64,000 bases of DNA from Methyloferula stellata AR4 (GCF_000385335.1 NZ_ARWA01000001.1:2248001-2312000), one strand, 5' to 3'. Positions 8,709-18,150 are shown, counted from the first letter of the stretch. The notes: generated from the letters alone by a model not told the origin. Program-made: numbers and translations.

Positions 8709-9089
8709 CTATAGAAACTGGCTCAACCCAGGGATGGCTGACACGATCTGACCGATCCGTTCGTCGCCGGCCTTTTCGCGCGCAAAGGAGAAGACTTCCT
8801 TGCCGATCGCCTGCATCTCGCTCATGCCGAGCCCGATGCCCGTTAATTGACCGGCCAACCCCATCAGCCCGCCACCGATCGCGCCCATGAGCCCGCCCAG
8901 AAGCCCATCGCCATGCTCGGCCGCCGCGGCTGCGGCTTGCGGCGCGCCGGGAAGATCGGCCAATAAAGCGTCGACTTCGGCGGAGGGTCCATCCTTTTTC
9001 AAAAAGGCGAAGATCATGCCGATGGCGGTTTCCGCCTTGTCCGGCGCAATGCCTGCGGCCGTCGCGACGCGTTGGATGAGTTCTTCCAT
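8709..9089 (-). CDS. Uncharacterised DUF2267/DUF2780-like small protein
   Basis: A 126-residue protein with a helical amino-terminal half (MEELIQRVATAAGI, residues 1-50), an alanine/glycine-rich linker (about 55-90, GDGLLGGLMGAIGGG) and a helical carboxy end. The start at 9089 has an AAGGAG ribosome site 6 bases upstream. It resembles short alphaproteobacterial proteins annotated with DUF2267 or DUF2780; the function is unknown. The promoter region is shared with the divergent HerA-like gene. Confidence 0.7.
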   Translation of the reverse strand: MEELIQRVATAAGIAPDKAETAIGMIFAFLKKDGPSAEVDALLADLPGAPQAAAAAAEHGDGLLGGLMGAIGGGLMGLAGQLTGIGLGMSEMQAIGKEVFSFAREKAGDERIGQIVSAIPGLSQFL

Positions 9090-9229
9090 GCAGGCTCCTT
9101 GAGTGCCGGTTGTATTCACGTGCCGCCGGTTGCCGGCCCATCGCCATTTGGTCTTCGCTGCTTCATATATGATGAATGTTGCAGGACCGCTTAGAGCGGG
9201 ATGGGCAAAATTTCGTGCAGGACGTATCC

Positions 9230-10783
9230 ATGGCCGATGATCCAAATCAAATGCCGGGACGCATTTTCCTCGGCAAAAGCGATAAGCCCGAATATCTTAC
9301 CCTTTCGAAAGGCAATCGCCATGGCCTGATTACGGGTGCGACCGGCACCGGCAAAACGGTGACCTTGCAATTGCTGGCCGAGGGATTTGCCAAGGCCGGC
9401 ACGGCGGTCTTCGCAGCCGACATCAAGGGCGACCTCTCCGGCATTGCCATGCCGGGCGATTCGAAACCTGCCTTCGTGAAACGCGCGGCGGATCTTGGCA
9501 CCGCTTACGTGCCCGACGATTTCACGACCGTGTTTTGGGATCTTTTCGGCGAGCAAGGCCATCCGATCCGGGCGACGATCTCGGATATGGGGCCGCTGCT
9601 GCTCGCGCGTCTTCTCGAACTCAACGAGATCCAGGAAGGCGTTCTCAATATTGCTTTTAAGCTTGCCGACCAGCAAGGCCTGCTGCTGCTCGATCTGAAG
9701 GATCTGCGCGCCTTGATGCAGCATCTGGCCGAGGACGCAGCAAGCCTGACCACCCAATATGGTAACATGGCACCTTCTAGCATAGGCGCGATCCAGCGCC
9801 AGTTGCTGGTGCTCGAAAACCAGGGCGCGACCGCGTTTTTCGGCGAGCCGGCGCTCGATATCCACGATTTCCTGCGAAAAGATCGCGACGGGCGCGGCAT
9901 CGTCAATGTGCTCGCAGCCGACAAACTCATGCGCTCGCCGCGCCTCTATGCGACCTTCCTGCTGTGGATGCTCTCCGAACTCTTCGAGCAATTGCCGGAG
10001 GTCGGCGATCTCGACCAGCCGAAGCTCGTCTTCTTCTTCGACGAAGCGCATCTCTTGTTCGATAGCGCACCGAAGGCGCTTCTGACCGCGATCGAGCAGG
10101 TGGTGCGGCTCATCCGGTCGAAGGGCGTCGGCGTCTATTTTGTAACCCAGAATCCGCTCGATGTACCCGAGACGGTGCTAGGCCAACTCGGCAATCGCGT
10201 TCAGCACGCGTTGCGGGCGTTCACGCCGCGCGATCAACGCGCCGTCAAGGCGGCGGCCGATACGTTCCGGCAGAACCCTGGCTTCGATACGGCAACAGCG
10301 ATCATGCAATTGGGCGTCGGCGAGGCCTTGGTTTCCATGCTCGATGAAAAAGGCACGCCGGAAATGGTCGCCCGGACCTTGATCGCGCCGCCCTCCGCGC
10401 GGGTCGGGCCCATCACGCCGGAAGAGCGTCAGGAGATCATCAAGCGCAGCGGTCTTTTGGGAAAATACGAAACCGCGATCGATCGCGAGTCCGCTTTCGA
10501 AGTCTTGCAGGCGCGGGGCGAAGGGCGGATGGGTCAGGCGGGCGCGCCGCAGTCCGGTTCGCCGGGACCTAATGCCGGCGCTCCCTCGCAAGGCGGGGGG
10601 CTGACGATCGTTTGGGGATGGCTCGCCAAAATATTTACCGGCGGCGGGACCGGCAAGCGTCAAAAAATGTCGCCAGCCGAATTGGCCATGCGCTCTGCCG
10701 TGCAATCGGCGGCGCGCTCGGCCGGAACCCAGATCGCGCATGCGATCCTGCGCGGCATTTTGGGCAGCATGTCGTCGCGCTAA
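9230..10783 (+). CDS. HerA/FtsK-superfamily ATPase, DUF853 (YjgR) family
   Basis: P-loop ATPase of 517 residues. Walker A is GATGTGKT at residues 36-43 and Walker B is LVFFFDEAHLL near residue 265-275. An arginine-rich sensor region with FVTQNPLDVP follows. The family is related to the HerA translocase, but its own role is not established. A glycine/proline-rich stretch near 440-465 separates the ATPase core from a short helical tail. ATG 9230 is chosen over a start at 9176, which would add residues lacking family resemblance. The gene stands alone between divergent and convergent neighbours. Confidence 0.85.
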   Translation: MADDPNQMPGRIFLGKSDKPEYLTLSKGNRHGLITGATGTGKTVTLQLLAEGFAKAGTAVFAADIKGDLSGIAMPGDSKPAFVKRAADLGTAYVPDDFTTVFWDLFGEQGHPIRATISDMGPLLLARLLELNEIQEGVLNIAFKLADQQGLLLLDLKDLRALMQHLAEDAASLTTQYGNMAPSSIGAIQRQLLVLENQGATAFFGEPALDIHDFLRKDRDGRGIVNVLAADKLMRSPRLYATFLLWMLSELFEQLPEVGDLDQPKLVFFFDEAHLLFDSAPKALLTAIEQVVRLIRSKGVGVYFVTQNPLDVPETVLGQLGNRVQHALRAFTPRDQRAVKAAADTFRQNPGFDTATAIMQLGVGEALVSMLDEKGTPEMVARTLIAPPSARVGPITPEERQEIIKRSGLLGKYETAIDRESAFEVLQARGEGRMGQAGAPQSGSPGPNAGAPSQGGGLTIVWGWLAKIFTGGGTGKRQKMSPAELAMRSAVQSAARSAGTQIAHAILRGILGSMSSR

Positions 10784-10802
10784 ATGCGCGCTGATCGAAA
10801 GC

Positions 10803-11480
10803 TCACTCGACCGTGAGCCCCGACTCCGAGCTGAGTTCGCGCAGGACCTTCGGCGTCAAAGTTCCATGCGCCGGCAAGTTGTGATCGCGCTCGAATTGTT
10901 CGAGCGCCTGACGCGTCGCGGGCCGCATCACGCCGTCCGGTTTCACGACGTAACCGAGCTTCATCAGAGCGCGCTGCGCGGCAAGAATACTCTTGCTCGA
11001 TTCGGCCGGTGCCGGCGATTTCAGTAATTGCGCGATCGGATCATGCGACGCCGTCGAGGCGGCAGGCTTTTGGGTCGACAGCTCGGCCACTTCGGCCATG
11101 GGATCGCGTCCATGCGGCGCGCTTGCAGGCTGCTCGGCAGGCTGGGGCGCGGGTGCAGGCGCGGGCGGTTCGGGGAGAGCCGCCGGGCGCGCCGCGGGCA
11201 CAGGCACCTCGTGCACGGGTTCGACCTTCGCCTCGAGCGCGACGCTATGGCCGAAGAGCGGCGCCGGATGGCGGGTCTTCTGCCAGACGAGCGCGTTCAT
11301 AAAAACGGTCCCCAACACCGCGGCGAAGAGAAGCCCCAGCAGAAGATTGATGTGTTTCGCGGCGAAATGGACGGCCCCTATGAGGGTCCGCAGCACGCCG
11401 CGGTTGTCACGCCGCGCGCCTTTCCGTCTTGGCTCGGACAGGACGAAATCATTGTCGATACGGGCAAGGGCCTCACGCAA
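10803..11480 (-). CDS. Membrane-anchored peptidoglycan-binding protein
   Basis: A 225-residue protein: a basic cytoplasmic amino end, one membrane span around residues 44-62, a long proline/alanine-rich periplasmic linker (about 85-125), and a carboxy-terminal peptidoglycan_binding_1 domain (about 160-218, AQRALMKLGYVVKPDGVM then TRQALEQFE). It should link inner membrane to cell wall. Its start overlaps the end of the upstream kinase gene by 8 bases, so the two are coupled; this ties the wall-binding protein to the kinase pathway. Confidence 0.8.
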   Translation of the reverse strand: MREALARIDNDFVLSEPRRKGARRDNRGVLRTLIGAVHFAAKHINLLLGLLFAAVLGTVFMNALVWQKTRHPAPLFGHSVALEAKVEPVHEVPVPAARPAALPEPPAPAPAPQPAEQPASAPHGRDPMAEVAELSTQKPAASTASHDPIAQLLKSPAPAESSKSILAAQRALMKLGYVVKPDGVMRPATRQALEQFERDHNLPAHGTLTPKVLRELSSESGLTVE

Positions 11481-13362
11481 TTTTCTTCACCATCATCTCG
11501 TTGGAAAATATCCGCACGTCGTCTTGCCGCGTGCGGCGTGGAATGGTCGTGAACTCTGTCGCATTGGCTGGCTTGACGCGCGCTTGGCGGCAATCACGGG
11601 GCAGGCGCACGGTGACCGAGGTGCCCTTGCCGGGTTCGCTTTCAATCGCGATCGTCCCGCCGTGCAGGCTGACGAGACCGCGCACGATGGACAAGCCCAG
11701 GCCGGTTCCGTCATAGGCGCGATTATAGGAGGCGCTTGCCTGGAAGAAGGGATCGCCGATCTGCGTCAGATCGTTAGCCTCGATGCCGATCCCGGTGTCG
11801 GTCACGCGAATCAGCAGTGAATTGCCTTCCGGCTGCACGCCGATCGTCACGCGTCCCTTGGCGGGCGTGAACTTGATCGCATTCGACAAGAGATTGATCA
11901 CGATCTGCTTGCAGGCCTGTTTGTCGCCGACGATCTCCGGAATCTCTCCGGGATAGGCGCGGATGAGCTCGACCTCGCCTTCGTTTGCTTTCAGTTTGAT
12001 CATGTCGCAGCAAAGATCGACCAATGGCGCGATGTCGAAGGGCTCCGGCGTCAAAGCGAAACTGCCGGATTGAAGCTTCGACATGTCGAGGATCGAATTG
12101 ACGACCGACAGGAGATGCAGTCCGGAATGCCGGATGATCTCTGCATATTCCTGCTGTTTGCCGGGATCGCGCGGGGCAAGCTCGCTGTTGCTCAACATTT
12201 CGGAGAAGCCGATGATGGCATTGAGCGGCGTGCGCAGTTCATGGCTCATATTGGCCAGGAATTGATCCTTGGATTGGCTGACACGCTCGGCCGTGGCGCG
12301 GGAGGCTTCGAGCTCTTCCTCGCGCTGCTTTGACCTGGTGACGTCGTGCAGGATGGCGGCGATGCTCGCCCGATTTTTGCCGTCGCGCGCATTTCCATCA
12401 TGCCCGTCGGCAAATCGGCGCACGTGCATTTCCATCCAGAGGAAGACCGGCACGCAGGGCAGGCCATCCTCCAATGACGGTATGAGGGTGCGCAGCCGCA
12501 GCGTCAGGCTCAACCGTTCGGGCGAGAGCGTCGCATCCGCCACGGCCTTCAAGAAATTCGGGCGGTCGGCGACATGGATATGCTCGAAGAAGCCACGCCC
12601 GATCAGATCCTGGCGCCGCAGGCCGAGCCGCGATTCGCAATCGGCGCTGACAAATTCCGCGCCGCCCATGTGATCGAAGCAGATGATGACGTCGCCGACC
12701 GCCTGCGAGATCGCCTGATACCGGCTTGCATGCAATCGCGCCGAACTGTTCTGCAGCGTATCGATATGCGCCGCGCTGAGCGCCAAAGCCATTGCATAGA
12801 GGATGGCCGGGACGATGAAGAGCATCGACTGGGTAACAGGAAAATCGATCGAGACGACGCCCATTGCGCTCAGCACCGCGAGCGCGGCGGCTGCCAGCGC
12901 CGCGCCATAGCCGCTTGCCGAAATCAACAGACGGTTGGCCGTGAGCACGCTTTGAAGCGGCGCCAGGATCAGCCAGGCAAGCGCCGCCTGATAGGGCGCG
13001 CCGCCGCCGACCGCGAGCGTGACGCCGACGGCGATAAAGCTGAAGCTCGAAAGGGCTTGTGCGACGGCGAACCGACCCGTGCGCCAGACGAAAGCCAGTC
13101 CTGCCAGCGGCACCATGGCAAAGATGAAGGCCAATGTCTGCCAGAGTGCCGGCGCGCCGTGAAAGGCAAGATAGAAAGGTGCGATGGCACAGGCGGCAAA
13201 GCTCATCGCGAGCTGCAGCAGCATAAATCCTTTATGGCGGGTTTTTTCGGCGAGATCGTTCAGAGCGCCTTGATGGAGCAAGGTGCTCGCCTGATCTTCG
13301 AAACGCACAAAATAACTCAAGGCCGAACTCCAGCCGCAACCCACCGATGAAGAGAAGGTCAC
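11473..13362 (-). CDS. divJ: DivJ-like PAS-containing sensor histidine kinase
   Basis: Membrane sensor kinase, 629 residues. Six hydrophobic spans lie within about residues 45-200, followed by a PAS domain (about 215-345). HisKA contains the phosphoacceptor histidine in FLANMSHELRTPLN, and the HATPase domain carries the N box NLLSNAIKFTP and G boxes DTGIGI and GTGLGLSIV. This architecture matches DivJ, the kinase feeding DivK-CtrA cell-cycle control in Alphaproteobacteria; similar PAS kinases exist, so the symbol is tentative. The downstream peptidoglycan-binding gene overlaps its 3' end. Upstream, TTAA-N7-CTAA at 13397-13411 is a near match to a CtrA site. Confidence 0.75.
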   Translation of the reverse strand: MTFSSSVGCGWSSALSYFVRFEDQASTLLHQGALNDLAEKTRHKGFMLLQLAMSFAACAIAPFYLAFHGAPALWQTLAFIFAMVPLAGLAFVWRTGRFAVAQALSSFSFIAVGVTLAVGGGAPYQAALAWLILAPLQSVLTANRLLISASGYGAALAAAALAVLSAMGVVSIDFPVTQSMLFIVPAILYAMALALSAAHIDTLQNSSARLHASRYQAISQAVGDVIICFDHMGGAEFVSADCESRLGLRRQDLIGRGFFEHIHVADRPNFLKAVADATLSPERLSLTLRLRTLIPSLEDGLPCVPVFLWMEMHVRRFADGHDGNARDGKNRASIAAILHDVTRSKQREEELEASRATAERVSQSKDQFLANMSHELRTPLNAIIGFSEMLSNSELAPRDPGKQQEYAEIIRHSGLHLLSVVNSILDMSKLQSGSFALTPEPFDIAPLVDLCCDMIKLKANEGEVELIRAYPGEIPEIVGDKQACKQIVINLLSNAIKFTPAKGRVTIGVQPEGNSLLIRVTDTGIGIEANDLTQIGDPFFQASASYNRAYDGTGLGLSIVRGLVSLHGGTIAIESEPGKGTSVTVRLPRDCRQARVKPANATEFTTIPRRTRQDDVRIFSNEMMVKKIA

Positions 13363-13657
13363 GCTCTCTTCCGGAGAAGACAGTCGCAGGTGCGCCTTAA
13401 GTGAACCCTAAGCAACCTGAGCAAAACGGGTGAATCAGGCGCAAAATCAAATCCAAAGCCGTGCCAAACCAGCGAAACTTCGGCCTATGGTTTAAAAGCT
13501 CTTGTCAGCTCCGCTTCATGCTGACTCAAAAGTGAATCAAGTTGGCGCGATTTGAGCGCGAACTTTGGCGGGGCCTTTATCCGCCCGCGCTATAAAACCC
13601 AAAGTGGCCTGGATCGGCCATCCAGTTTTCCTCATCCCGCTCTGGGGGATAGCGCCT

Positions 13658-14023
13658 ATGTTCTTTCTCATTCGCTGCGTGTTCTGGCTGACGATCGTCT
13701 TTCACGCGATGACCTGGCCGCAGGAGACGCCATCCGCGCAAGCGGCGGGCAGCAGCCTGCAGGACGGGATGATGAAAGCCGCGGCGGGCGTGGCCGGAGA
13801 TCTCGCGACGGCCGCGGGTAGCCTTGTCAAGGCCAAGCTCGAAGAGGGATGTCTGAAGGTGCCGGCCGACTGTGTCGCTGCCGCTGCGAAGCTGCCGCAA
13901 ATTGTCGCGACGACGCAGGCCCCGGCAGTAGAGGTGGTTCCCCCGAAGCGGCCGCTCCGATTGGCCGAAGGCGAGTCAAGCCGGCCAGTGACTATGCATA
14001 AGGCGTCCGTGCAGCACAATTGA
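13658..14023 (+). CDS. Small membrane-anchored protein, DUF5330-like
   Basis: A 121-residue protein opening with a hydrophobic segment (MFFLIRCVFWLTIVF) resembling the start of short DUF5330 proteins found beside sufE in Hyphomicrobiales. The rest is alanine-rich with two cysteines (EEGCLKVPADC) and a basic carboxy end. ATG 13658 has a GGGGGA ribosome site; an upstream TTG frame at 13565 adds residues without support. The function is unknown. sufE starts 104 bases later on the same strand. Confidence 0.65.
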   Translation: MFFLIRCVFWLTIVFHAMTWPQETPSAQAAGSSLQDGMMKAAAGVAGDLATAAGSLVKAKLEEGCLKVPADCVAAAAKLPQIVATTQAPAVEVVPPKRPLRLAEGESSRPVTMHKASVQHN

Positions 14024-14127
14024 GCATAGTCTTCGGCTATGTGGCAGCGCGAAATTTTTATAGCCTCATCCCCCCTTCCGCCGATATACAGAGAGCAATC
14101 ATTTCTCTCTAGATCGTCCGGTCAGCT

Positions 14128-14556
14128 ATGAACCTCGAAGAAATACTCGACAACTTTTCCTTCCTCGACGATTGGGAAGACCGTTACCGTTATCTGATCG
14201 AACTCGGCCGCGCGCTCGATCCTCTGTCCGATGAAGCGCACAATAGCGCGAATAAGGTTCTCGGCTGCGCCAGCCAGGTGTGGCTGGAAACGACCATCGT
14301 GAAGGACGAGTCGGGAAAGCCGGTGCTCAATCTGAAGGGCGATAGCGATGCGCATATCGTGCGCGGGCTGGTGGCTCTCATTCTCGCGATATATTCAGGC
14401 CACACCGCCTCGGAGATCCTGAAGACCGATGCGCAAGACCTGTTTCAAAGCCTCGGCCTTGCCGCGCATCTGACGCCGCAACGCACGAATGGCGTGCGGT
14501 CCATGGTCGAGCGAATCAAGCGGGATGCGAAGGTCGCCGAACAGGCCATCGCCTGA
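14128..14556 (+). CDS. sufE: Cysteine desulfuration protein SufE
   Basis: Sulfur-acceptor protein of Fe-S cluster assembly, 142 residues, usual size. It takes persulfide sulfur from the SufS cysteine desulfurase. The acceptor cysteine is C47 in VLGCASQVW, within the conserved loop. The closing segment GLAAHLTPQRTNGVRSM is also typical. No other suf gene is nearby, so sufE is detached from the main suf operon, as is common in this order. Confidence 0.93.
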   Translation: MNLEEILDNFSFLDDWEDRYRYLIELGRALDPLSDEAHNSANKVLGCASQVWLETTIVKDESGKPVLNLKGDSDAHIVRGLVALILAIYSGHTASEILKTDAQDLFQSLGLAAHLTPQRTNGVRSMVERIKRDAKVAEQAIA

Positions 14557-14639
14557 CCGCAAAACGGACGGCGCCCCGATTGGGGGCGCCGGGATCGGCT
14601 TTTGGCGTTAAATTCTAAAGCAATCGGATAGGGCGGGTA

Positions 14640-14665
14640 AGCAGGCCGCGAGCCTGCTTTGCTTC
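14640..14665 (+). terminator. Hairpin terminator after sufE
   Basis: AGCAGGC (14640-14646) pairs with GCCTGCT (14652-14658), followed by TTGCTTCC. An earlier GC-only stem GGCGCCCC / GGGGCGCC lies at 14570-14590. The two sit between convergent sufE and mucR and may serve both strands. Confidence 0.5.
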
Positions 14666-14672
14666 CGCGGTC

Positions 14673-15101
14673 CTACCTCTTCGCCGCCGGGACCCGCCGG
14701 CGCTGCTGTCCAAGCCCCATTTCCTTGGCGAGGTTCGAGCGGGCTTTGGCGTAATTCGGGGCGACCATTGGGTAATCGGGCGGCAGGCCCCATTTTTCAC
14801 GGTATTCGTCCGGGGACATATTATATTGTGTCCGCAAATGCCGTTTCAGGGACTTGAACTTCCGGCCGTCTTCCAAGCACACGATGAATTCGTTGGTGAT
14901 GGACTTCTTCGTCGGCACGGCGGGCTTCGGCGCTTCGACGGGCACAATGACATTTCCCGCCGTGACGCGGATGAGGGCCGAGTGCACGTCATTAATCAAA
15001 CTGGGCAGATCCGAGGCCGGAACTGAATTATTGCTGACATAGGCCGAGACAATGTCCGCGGCCAATTCGATATAATTATCGGAACCAGATGTGTCGCTCA
15101 T
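14673..15101 (-). CDS. mucR: MucR/Ros family transcriptional regulator
   Basis: Global regulator, 142 residues, of the Ros/MucR family, known in rhizobia to bind AT-rich targets and control exopolysaccharide, motility and cell-cycle genes. The amino half is helical. The zinc-finger-like domain is around residues 75-115 ([21 protein letters not shown]). In that finger only one of the two Ros cysteines remains and the last histidine position is glutamine, as in some family members that fold with little or no zinc. The start at 15101 (MSDTSGSDN) has AGGA upstream. A palindrome 39 bases upstream may be its own operator. Confidence 0.88.
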   Translation of the reverse strand: MSDTSGSDNYIELAADIVSAYVSNNSVPASDLPSLINDVHSALIRVTAGNVIVPVEAPKPAVPTKKSITNEFIVCLEDGRKFKSLKRHLRTQYNMSPDEYREKWGLPPDYPMVAPNYAKARSNLAKEMGLGQQRRRVPAAKR

Positions 15102-15550
15102 GCCGCTCATCATCCTGAAAAGGTGCGCATCATCAATTAAACCGTGATGTCTTATGGTCAATCACGGTTATTTAGGGTCTATCGGATGGCTCAGATAACT
15201 ATTGTGCGATTTCGAAGGAATCGACTTGTTAGTGTTGCCTTATTTTTATGACGAAAACTTACCGCCCGCAAGTAGCGGGAAGCTTATTTCTTGTGTTTCA
15301 ATCGAAATCTTTAAAAGAGCTGGAAATTGCATAAGGACTTATGGAAAAGCGGTGCGGGAGCGCCAAATAACGCGCCCAGGATATAGGGTCACAACTGGTT
15401 CCGCATCTCCGAACCTATATATAAGCCAATGACTTAAAAGGCTCATTTTAGATCCAGTTAAAAGCGGTAAAGAGGTTCCGTCGCGCCGATCGCGCTTGGC
15501 TGGAGCCGGCTTCCCCAAGCGACTAACCTATGACCGAACCGGAGGACACT
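15102..15550. other. Divergent intergenic region between mucR and msrB, 449 bp
   Basis: AT-richer than its surroundings, especially 15170-15460. It holds the candidate MucR operator at 15140-15169 and the ribosome site of msrB (GGAGGACACT just before 15551). A 76-codon open frame at 15202-15432 has no ribosome site or recognisable composition and is not called as a gene. Confidence 0.5.
15140..15169. promoter_or_regulatory. Candidate operator palindrome upstream of mucR
   Basis: AACCGTGAT (15140-15148) and its exact complement ATCACGGTT (15161-15169) are separated by 12 bases, about 40 bases upstream of the mucR start. Ros/MucR proteins repress their own genes through upstream sites, which makes autoregulation the first hypothesis. 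Confidence 0.45.
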
Positions 15551-15967
15551 ATGTCGAAAGATGAAGTCAAAAACAAAGTTGTGAAGACCGATGCGGAGTG
15601 GAAGGAACTGCTCACTCCGGAGCAATATGCCGTCGCGCGCAAGCACGGCACTGAACCGGCTTTCACCGGCCCGAACTGGGACCAGAAAAAGCCCGGCATC
15701 TATTCTTGCGTCTGCTGCGGAGAGCCGCTTTTCACCTCGGACACGAAATATGAGTCCGGTACCGGTTGGCCGAGCTTCTACGCGCCTGTCGATAAAGAAG
15801 TGGTCGACGAGCATGTCGACAATTCGCATTTCATGCAACGCGTCGAGATCAGATGCGCCAAATGCGAAGCGCATTTGGGTCATGTCTTTCCGGATGGTCC
15901 GCAGCCGACCGGCCAGCGCTATTGCACCAATGGTCTGGCGCTGAAATTCACGCCGAAGGAAGGCTGA
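15551..15967 (+). CDS. msrB: Peptide-methionine (R)-S-oxide reductase MsrB
   Basis: Repairs methionine-R-sulfoxide in proteins, 138 residues. Two CXXC pairs that bind structural zinc are CVCCGEPLF and [10 protein letters not shown]. The catalytic cysteine is in [11 protein letters not shown] near the end. Conserved GTGWPSFY and HVFPDGP blocks are also present. ATG 15551 follows a strong GGAGGA site; the in-frame ATG at 15530 lacks one. No signal peptide, so it is cytoplasmic. Confidence 0.95.
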   Translation: MSKDEVKNKVVKTDAEWKELLTPEQYAVARKHGTEPAFTGPNWDQKKPGIYSCVCCGEPLFTSDTKYESGTGWPSFYAPVDKEVVDEHVDNSHFMQRVEIRCAKCEAHLGHVFPDGPQPTGQRYCTNGLALKFTPKEG

Positions 15968-16028
15968 GTACGGCCGATTCCAATGGGGCCGCATGGGTTC
16001 ATGCCGCTCGCAGACATGTTTGGATGAA

Positions 16029-18149
16029 ATGACAAAGACATTATCCGGTGCCACGCTCGCCAAGCCGCCCGTCGCCGAAAAGCGGCCGCAGGAAAAGACT
16101 GTTCACGGCACGCGCCTTGTCGACGATTACGCCTGGCTGAAGGCTGCCAATTGGCAGGAGGTTTTGCGCGATCCGGCGGCTCTGCCGCAAGACATTCGCG
16201 CGCTCCTCGAAGCGGAAAACGACTATTCTGCGCAATGTCTCGCACCGACGGCCGATTTGCAGAAGAAGCTCGCCGCGGAGATGCGCGGCCGGATCAAGGA
16301 AGACGATGCCGAGGTGCCGGCCGCGGATGGCGACTGGCTCTATTACGATCGCCATCGCCAAGGCGGTCAGCATCCTTTGATCTGCCGCAAGTTGAAGGCC
16401 GGCGGCGACGAAATCATCCTGCTCGACGGTGACGAGGAGGGGAAGGGCAAAGCCTTCTTCGAGATCGGCGAAGCGAGCCATGCGCCCGATCATGCGAAGC
16501 TCGCCTGGAGCCGCGACGCCAAGGGATCGGAACTCTATTCGATCATCGTCCGCGATCTTGCGACAGGCAAGGACGCGGAGGATGTCGTGCTCGATACCGA
16601 CGGCACCATCGTCTGGATGTCGGATTCGCTCGGGTTTTATTATGTCCGCGTCGACGACAATCATCGCACCGCGCAAGTATTCCGGCATCGGCTCGGCACC
16701 GACCCCGCGAGCGACGTGCTGGTGCTCGAAGAGCTCGATCCCAAATGGTTCGTTCATCTGAAACGCAGCCGCTCGCGCGCCTTTGCCGTCGTCAGCATCG
16801 CCGATCATGATTCAGCCGAATGCCATTTGATCGATCTCTCTGACGTGGACGCCAAACCGCGCATGGTCGAGGGGCGCAAGCCCGGCATCCGCTACGATGT
16901 CGAACATCGTGGCGACCGGCTCTATATCCGCACCAATGCGGGGGGCGCCGAGGATTTCAAGATCGTCAGCGCGCCGCTGGCATCTCCTGGTGCAGCATCA
17001 TGGGTCGATGAAGTGCCGCATCGGCAAGGCACGATGGTCGTCGCGCAACGTGTATTTGCCGATTATCATGTGCGGCTCGAACGCGAGGGGGGCCTGCCGC
17101 GCATTGTTGTGCGCGCGTTCGATGGCGGCGCGGAGCACGCTATCGCCTTCGATGAGGAAGCCTATCATCTGGGTCTCGAAGGGCAGCTCGAATTTCAGAC
17201 GACGACTTTGCGCTTTTCCTATTCGTCCATGACGACGCCGAAGGAAATCTACGACTACGATCTTGCGACGCATGAGCGGCAATTGCGCAAGCGCCAAGAG
17301 ATTCCCTCAGGCCATGATCCGGCGCTTTATATAACACGGCGGCTTTTCGCGACGGCGCCCGACGGCGAGCAGGTGCCGATCTCGATCCTGCATCGCAAGG
17401 ATCTCGTGCAGGACGGCAGCGCGCCGCTGCTGCTTTACGGCTATGGCGCCTATGGCACGCCGATGCCGGCGGCTTTCGGCACCAATCGCCTGTCGCTTGT
17501 CGATCGCGGTTTCGTCTATGCGATCGCGCATATCCGTGGTGGGACCGATAAGGGCTGGCACTGGTACACCGACGGCAAGCTCGAAAAGAAACCCAATACG
17601 TTTTCGGATTTCGTCGCGGCCGGACGTCATCTTGCGAGCCTGGGCTATACGCGCATTGGCCGTATCGTGGCGCATGGCGGCAGCGCCGGCGGCATGCTGA
17701 TGGGCGCTTCCGTCAATCTGGCGCCCGAGCTTTTTGCCGGCGTCATCGCGGACGTGCCTTTCGTCGATGTCATCAATACGATGCTCGATGCCGACCTGCC
17801 GCTGACGCCGCCGGAATGGCTCGAATGGGGCAATCCGATCCTCGACGAAAAAGCCTTCCAGGCCATGCTGGCCTATTCGCCTTATGACAATGTCGGCGCG
17901 AAACATTATCCGCCGATCCTGGCGCTCGGCGGTCTCACCGATCCGCGCGTGACCTATTGGGAACCGGCGAAATGGGTCTCGCGCCTGCGCGCCACGATGA
18001 CCGGGGGCGGACCCATTTTGCTCAAGACCAATATGGATGCCGGACATGGCGGCGCGTCGGGCCGCTTCGATCACCTGGCCGAAATCGCGCTCGAATATGC
18101 TTTCGCGCTCGCCTGCGTCGATGGGACATTCGAAACTTCGGCGAGTTGA
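16029..18149 (+). CDS. ptrB: Oligopeptidase B (S9 prolyl oligopeptidase family)
   Basis: Cytoplasmic serine peptidase of 706 residues that cleaves short peptides after basic residues. An amino-terminal beta-propeller (about residues 70-410) gates a carboxy-terminal alpha/beta-hydrolase domain. The nucleophile serine lies in HGGSAGGMLMG, and the catalytic histidine in DAGHGGASGRF near the end. The conserved AHIRGGTDKGWHWY segment is typical of the family. ATG 16029 is chosen since the residues before it are not family-like. It ends 1 base from the convergent neighbour, leaving no room for a separate terminator. Confidence 0.92.
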   Translation: MTKTLSGATLAKPPVAEKRPQEKTVHGTRLVDDYAWLKAANWQEVLRDPAALPQDIRALLEAENDYSAQCLAPTADLQKKLAAEMRGRIKEDDAEVPAADGDWLYYDRHRQGGQHPLICRKLKAGGDEIILLDGDEEGKGKAFFEIGEASHAPDHAKLAWSRDAKGSELYSIIVRDLATGKDAEDVVLDTDGTIVWMSDSLGFYYVRVDDNHRTAQVFRHRLGTDPASDVLVLEELDPKWFVHLKRSRSRAFAVVSIADHDSAECHLIDLSDVDAKPRMVEGRKPGIRYDVEHRGDRLYIRTNAGGAEDFKIVSAPLASPGAASWVDEVPHRQGTMVVAQRVFADYHVRLEREGGLPRIVVRAFDGGAEHAIAFDEEAYHLGLEGQLEFQTTTLRFSYSSMTTPKEIYDYDLATHERQLRKRQEIPSGHDPALYITRRLFATAPDGEQVPISILHRKDLVQDGSAPLLLYGYGAYGTPMPAAFGTNRLSLVDRGFVYAIAHIRGGTDKGWHWYTDGKLEKKPNTFSDFVAAGRHLASLGYTRIGRIVAHGGSAGGMLMGASVNLAPELFAGVIADVPFVDVINTMLDADLPLTPPEWLEWGNPILDEKAFQAMLAYSPYDNVGAKHYPPILALGGLTDPRVTYWEPAKWVSRLRATMTGGGPILLKTNMDAGHGGASGRFDHLAEIALEYAFALACVDGTFETSAS

Positions 18150-18150
18150 G

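Noticed and set aside
15202-15432. 76-codon frame between mucR and msrB
   Set aside because: No ribosome site, AT-rich intergenic composition and no recognisable protein features.
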